Positions 61,697 through 64,000 of a DNA stretch of 64,000 bases are shown here, piece after piece. The stretch lies in assembly GCA_025144245.1 (NCBI GenBank), contig JALXXC010000004.1:149594-213593 (forward strand), read 5' to 3'. The notes beneath the pieces are model-generated. The model was not told the origin of the DNA. It searched no databases and worked only from the letters and a program-made list of their open reading frames with translations. The first letter of the stretch is position 1, and the number at the start of each line of letters is the position of its first letter. The stretch is from Corynebacterium sp. p3-SID1145 (GTDB lineage Bacteria > Actinomycetota > Actinomycetes > Mycobacteriales > Mycobacteriaceae). A program made the position numbers and the translations under genes.

Positions 61697-61793
61697 GTAG
61701 CCGGGTTAGTATGGTCCTACCTGTACTGCAGACGCCGATTTACGCCCACCGGTGGGGACACTCTAATGGGGGGCTTTCCATGAAGGAGTTGGA

Positions 61794-62633
61794 ATGGATT
61801 CGCAACGGGTCAAGGACGATGACGACGCTATCCGCGCCTCGCTCACGTCGCTGAAGACCGCGACGGGAATCCCGGTGGCGATGTACGGCACTTTGCTGGC
61901 CGACAACCGCCTCCAGATCACCCAGTGGATCGGCCTGCGCACGCCGGCGCTGCAGAACCTTGTGATTGAGCCGAACCACGGTGTCGGCGGGCGTGTGGTG
62001 GGCACGCGCCGCGCTGTCGGCGTGTCCGATTACACGCGGGCGAACGTGATCTCGCACGAGCACGATGCCGTGATCCAGGACGAGGGGCTGCACTCGGTGG
62101 TGGCGGTGCCGGTGATCGTGCAGCGGGAGATCCGCGGTGTGCTCTACGTCGGTGTGCATTCACCGGTGCGTTTGGGCGACAAAGTGATCGAGGAGGTCAC
62201 GATGACGGCGCGCACTCTGGAGCAGGACCTGGCCGTGAATTCCGCGTTGCGGCGCGTCGAAGGCGGTAAGGGCACCGCGAAGGCCGGCCGTGTGATGAAC
62301 GGCGCGGAGTGGGAGCAGATCCGCGCGACCCACTCAAAGCTCCGCATGCTGGCGAACCGGGTCGAGGAAGAGCAGCTGCGCAAGGAGCTGGAGCAGCTGT
62401 GCGACCAGATGGTGACGCCGGTGCGCGTGAAGCAGTCGACGAAACTGTCGGCGCGCGAGATTGATGTGCTGTCGTGCGTCGCGCTCGGCCACACGAACGT
62501 CGAGGCGGCCGAGGAAATGGGGATCGGCGCTGAGACGGTGAAGTCGTACTTGCGCAGCGTGATGCGCAAGCTAGGGGCGCACACGCGTTATGAAGCGGTG
62601 AACGCGGCCCGCCGCATTGGCGCCCTGCCGTAA
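61794..62633 (+). CDS. ramA: LuxR-type transcription regulator RamA
   Basis: RamA is a global regulator of carbon metabolism in C. glutamicum (acetate, resuscitation-promoting and cell-wall genes). The 279-residue protein has a GAF-like N-terminal domain (residues about 1-145), then a helical linker and a LuxR helix-turn-helix: [47 protein letters not shown] near the C-terminus. The neighbours cysK-cysE and murA match C. glutamicum. AAGGAG (61783-61788) precedes the ATG. Confidence 0.93.
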   Translation: MDSQRVKDDDDAIRASLTSLKTATGIPVAMYGTLLADNRLQITQWIGLRTPALQNLVIEPNHGVGGRVVGTRRAVGVSDYTRANVISHEHDAVIQDEGLHSVVAVPVIVQREIRGVLYVGVHSPVRLGDKVIEEVTMTARTLEQDLAVNSALRRVEGGKGTAKAGRVMNGAEWEQIRATHSKLRMLANRVEEEQLRKELEQLCDQMVTPVRVKQSTKLSAREIDVLSCVALGHTNVEAAEEMGIGAETVKSYLRSVMRKLGAHTRYEAVNAARRIGALP

Positions 62634-62651
62634 CCGCGGGACATTTTTCAT

Positions 62652-62657
62652 TACCCT
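62652..62657 (+). promoter_or_regulatory. -10 element of murA, leaderless
   Basis: TACCCT ends exactly 7 nt before the GTG at 62665. This marks the GTG, rather than an in-frame start further upstream, as the likely murA start. Confidence 0.5.
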
Positions 62658-62664
62658 GGTGGGC

Positions 62665-63921
62665 GTGAAAGAGCGTTTTCTGGTTCAAGGTGGAGCATGT
62701 CTGCAGGGTTCGGTCCGGGTGGCGGGCGCGAAGAACAGTGTGCTCAAGCTGATGGCGGCGGCGCTGCTCGCGGAGGGCACGACAACGCTGAACAACTGCC
62801 CGGAGATCCTCGATGTCCCGTTGATGCAGAAGGTCCTGGAGGGCCTGGGGTGCGAGGTGGAGATCGACGGCACTGTTGTGCGGATCCATACGCCGGCCAA
62901 TGTGTCGCCACGCGCGGATTTCGACGCGGTGCGGCAGTTCCGCGCGTCGGTGGCGGTCCTGGGGCCGTTGACAGCGCGTTGCGGTGAGGCGGTTGTCGCG
63001 TTGCCCGGCGGCGACGCAATTGGATCGCGGCCGCTGGATATGCACCAGTCGGGGCTGGAGAAATTGGGGGCGAGCACCCATATCGAGCACGGTGCGGTCG
63101 TGGCCCGCGCGGCTCAGCTGAGCGGCGCGAAGATCAGTCTGGACTTCCCGTCGGTCGGCGCGACCGAGAATATTCTTACCGCTGCGGTGCTTGCCGACGG
63201 CCGCACGATCCTCGACAACGCTGCCCGCGAGCCAGAGATCGTGGACCTGTGTGACATGCTCAACTCCATGGGGGCGCAGATTCAGGGGGCGGGAACGTCG
63301 ACGGTGACGATCGATGGCGTCGATAAGCTCAGGCCCACGGAACACACGGTGGTCGGCGATCGAATTGTTGCAGGTACGTGGGCATATGCCGCGGCAATGA
63401 CGGGCGGGGACGTGACGGTGGGCGGGATCGCGCCGCGCCACCTGCATCTCGCGCTGGCGAAGCTGAAGAACGCCGGCGCCACAGTCGAGACTTACGAGCA
63501 GGGCTTCCGCGTGCGCATGGACGGACGCCGCCCACAAGCGGTGGACTACCAGACCTTGCCTTTCCCCGGCTTCCCGACGGACTTGCAGCCGATGGCGATC
63601 GGGCTCGCCGCGATTGCGGAAGGCACGTCGGTGATCACGGAGAATGTCTTCGAATCGCGATTCAGGTTCGTCGACGAGATGCTCCGCCTGGGGGCGGACG
63701 CGACAGTGGACGGGCACCATGTTGTGCTGCGCGGCGTGGAGAAACTCTCGTCGACCGATGTCTGGTCGTCCGACATTCGTGCGGGTGCCGGCCTCGTGTT
63801 GGCGGGGCTCGTTGCCGACGGTGAGACAGTCGTGCACGATGTGGAGCACATCGACCGAGGTTATCCCCACTTTGTGGAGCACTTGAACGCGCTCGGAGCG
63901 AACGTGGAACGCGTGTCTTAA
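62665..63921 (+). CDS. murA: UDP-GlcNAc 1-carboxyvinyltransferase MurA
   Basis: MurA transfers enolpyruvate from PEP to UDP-GlcNAc, the first committed peptidoglycan step. The 418-residue protein has the start [32 protein letters not shown] (split by family variations) and the catalytic loop [15 protein letters not shown]. In this loop Asp117 replaces the usual Cys, as in M. tuberculosis MurA, which confers fosfomycin insensitivity. The gene is next to ramA as in C. glutamicum, where a second murA exists elsewhere. Confidence 0.95.
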   Translation: MKERFLVQGGACLQGSVRVAGAKNSVLKLMAAALLAEGTTTLNNCPEILDVPLMQKVLEGLGCEVEIDGTVVRIHTPANVSPRADFDAVRQFRASVAVLGPLTARCGEAVVALPGGDAIGSRPLDMHQSGLEKLGASTHIEHGAVVARAAQLSGAKISLDFPSVGATENILTAAVLADGRTILDNAAREPEIVDLCDMLNSMGAQIQGAGTSTVTIDGVDKLRPTEHTVVGDRIVAGTWAYAAAMTGGDVTVGGIAPRHLHLALAKLKNAGATVETYEQGFRVRMDGRRPQAVDYQTLPFPGFPTDLQPMAIGLAAIAEGTSVITENVFESRFRFVDEMLRLGADATVDGHHVVLRGVEKLSSTDVWSSDIRAGAGLVLAGLVADGETVVHDVEHIDRGYPHFVEHLNALGANVERVS

Positions 63922-63939
63922 CGCAGGTCAGGCGTGTGA

Positions 63940-63968
63940 AAGGGCATTCGCTTATCGACGAAGCCCTT
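63940..63968 (+). terminator. Hairpin after murA containing the 11-mer
   Basis: AAGGGC (63940-63945) pairs with GCCCTT (63963-63968) and TTCG with CGAA inside it. The loop is formed by an exact copy of the window-wide 11-mer (63950-63960). No long T-tract follows, so termination strength is unclear. The window ends 32 bases later. Confidence 0.5.
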
Positions 63969-64000
63969 AAAAGGGCCGAAAATGCGTCTTGCGCTGGGGA

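Larger units (their letters stand above)
61418..61793. other. Regulatory intergenic region cysK / ramA
   Basis: This 376-bp interval carries no gene. It holds an McbR-like operator (61535-61550) near a cysK -10 on the minus strand (TACCAT, 61514-61509), a pair of inverted G/C-tract sites at 61611 and 61688, a likely ramA -10 TAGTAT near 61707, and the ramA RBS at 61783. Confidence 0.6.
1..64000. repeat. Dispersed 11-mer GCTTATCGACG, at least 21 exact copies
   Basis: Exact copies on the plus strand start at 1693, 11730, 24388, 28633, 42143, 53174, 55803, 57465 and 63950. Reverse-complement copies (CGTCGATAAGC) start at 3431, 5400, 15885, 21762, 28411, 36449, 43184, 45085, 51839, 56979, 60453 and 63318. 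A one-base variant, GCTTGTCGACG, occurs at 4192, 16787 and 51183, and in reverse at 1289. Flanking bases are not conserved. I read these by eye, so a few could be missed. Seventeen exact copies lie in coding sequence and four between genes. Confidence 0.9.

Noticed and set aside
62197-63882. Long 561-codon frame on the minus strand
   Set aside because: It is antisense to murA and ramA and has shadow-like composition.
1-64000. 11-mer as a Chi, KOPS or parS site
   Set aside because: Copies occur in both orientations (12 and 9) rather than polarised along the replichore, as Chi or KOPS would be, and parS sites are few and palindromic.

Overview
The window is a high-GC actinobacterial chromosome segment that fits Corynebacterium. 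The evidence is mycothiol synthase, an OtsA/OtsB trehalose pair, CarD, DisA, a ThrE exporter, RamA, and a gene order closely matching the C. glutamicum blocks ispDF-cysS-rlmB, ipsA-otsB-otsA-thrE, phoRS, purDBC-dctA-purSQL-purFM, mshD-pstSCAB-phoU and cysE-cysK-ramA-murA. Almost all of it is ordinary conserved chromosome. Accessory material is limited to three secreted paralogues at 8.3-10.8 kb, an HNH endonuclease gene between two identical tRNA-Asp genes (57.6-58.8 kb), and a decayed SDR gene beside it.

Layout. 0-6.2 kb: truncated secretory lipase, a DUF4236 protein, MutY, carbonic anhydrase, an anchored exported protein, DisA-RadA (c-di-AMP synthesis and recombination repair) and a lipoprotein. 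6.4-13.2 kb: CarD, IspD-IspF, the three secreted paralogues, CysS and RlmB. 13.4-20.1 kb: esterase, a LacI regulator (probable IpsA), OtsB, lipoprotein, OtsA, a lysine-rich protein and ThrE. 20.2-22.7 kb: tRNA-Thr and the PhoR-PhoS phosphate two-component system. 22.9-30.7 kb: HIT protein, PurD, PurB, PurC, oligopeptidase B and DctA. 30.7-34.2 kb: a deacetylase-fold protein and a Zur-type znuA/znuC/znuB zinc importer. 34.3-41.7 kb: purSQL, thioesterase, sterol-carrier-type protein, purF and purM. 41.9-46.6 kb: DUF3073, YgfZ, class IV aminotransferase, nitrobindin-like protein, LmeA-like protein and MshD. 46.6-53.1 kb: pstSCAB, phoU and dusB. 53.2-59.3 kb: five tRNA genes, acyl-CoA ligase, ZIP transporter, SDR pseudogene and HNH gene. 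59.4-64 kb: small acetyltransferase, CysE, CysK, RamA and MurA.

Functional links. Seven purine genes (purD, B, C, S, Q, L, F, M minus none of the middle pathway) take PRPP through AIR to AICAR with IMP-branch PurB. The phosphate regulators PhoR/PhoS lie in the same window as their expected target pstSCAB and the feedback protein PhoU. Zinc uptake has a perfect 7-1-7 Zur-type palindrome. Cysteine synthesis (CysE, CysK) carries an McbR-like operator and sits beside the global carbon regulator RamA.

Hidden signals. The 11-mer GCTTATCGACG occurs at least 21 times exactly, on both strands, in five codon frames and between genes. It is far too frequent for chance and belongs to no feature class I recognise; it is the most unusual signal here. 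About 25 genes have a TANNNT-type -10 hexamer ending 6-8 nt before the start codon, indicating leaderless mRNAs, and several divergent pairs have overlapping opposite-strand -10 elements in a gap of 18-33 bp.
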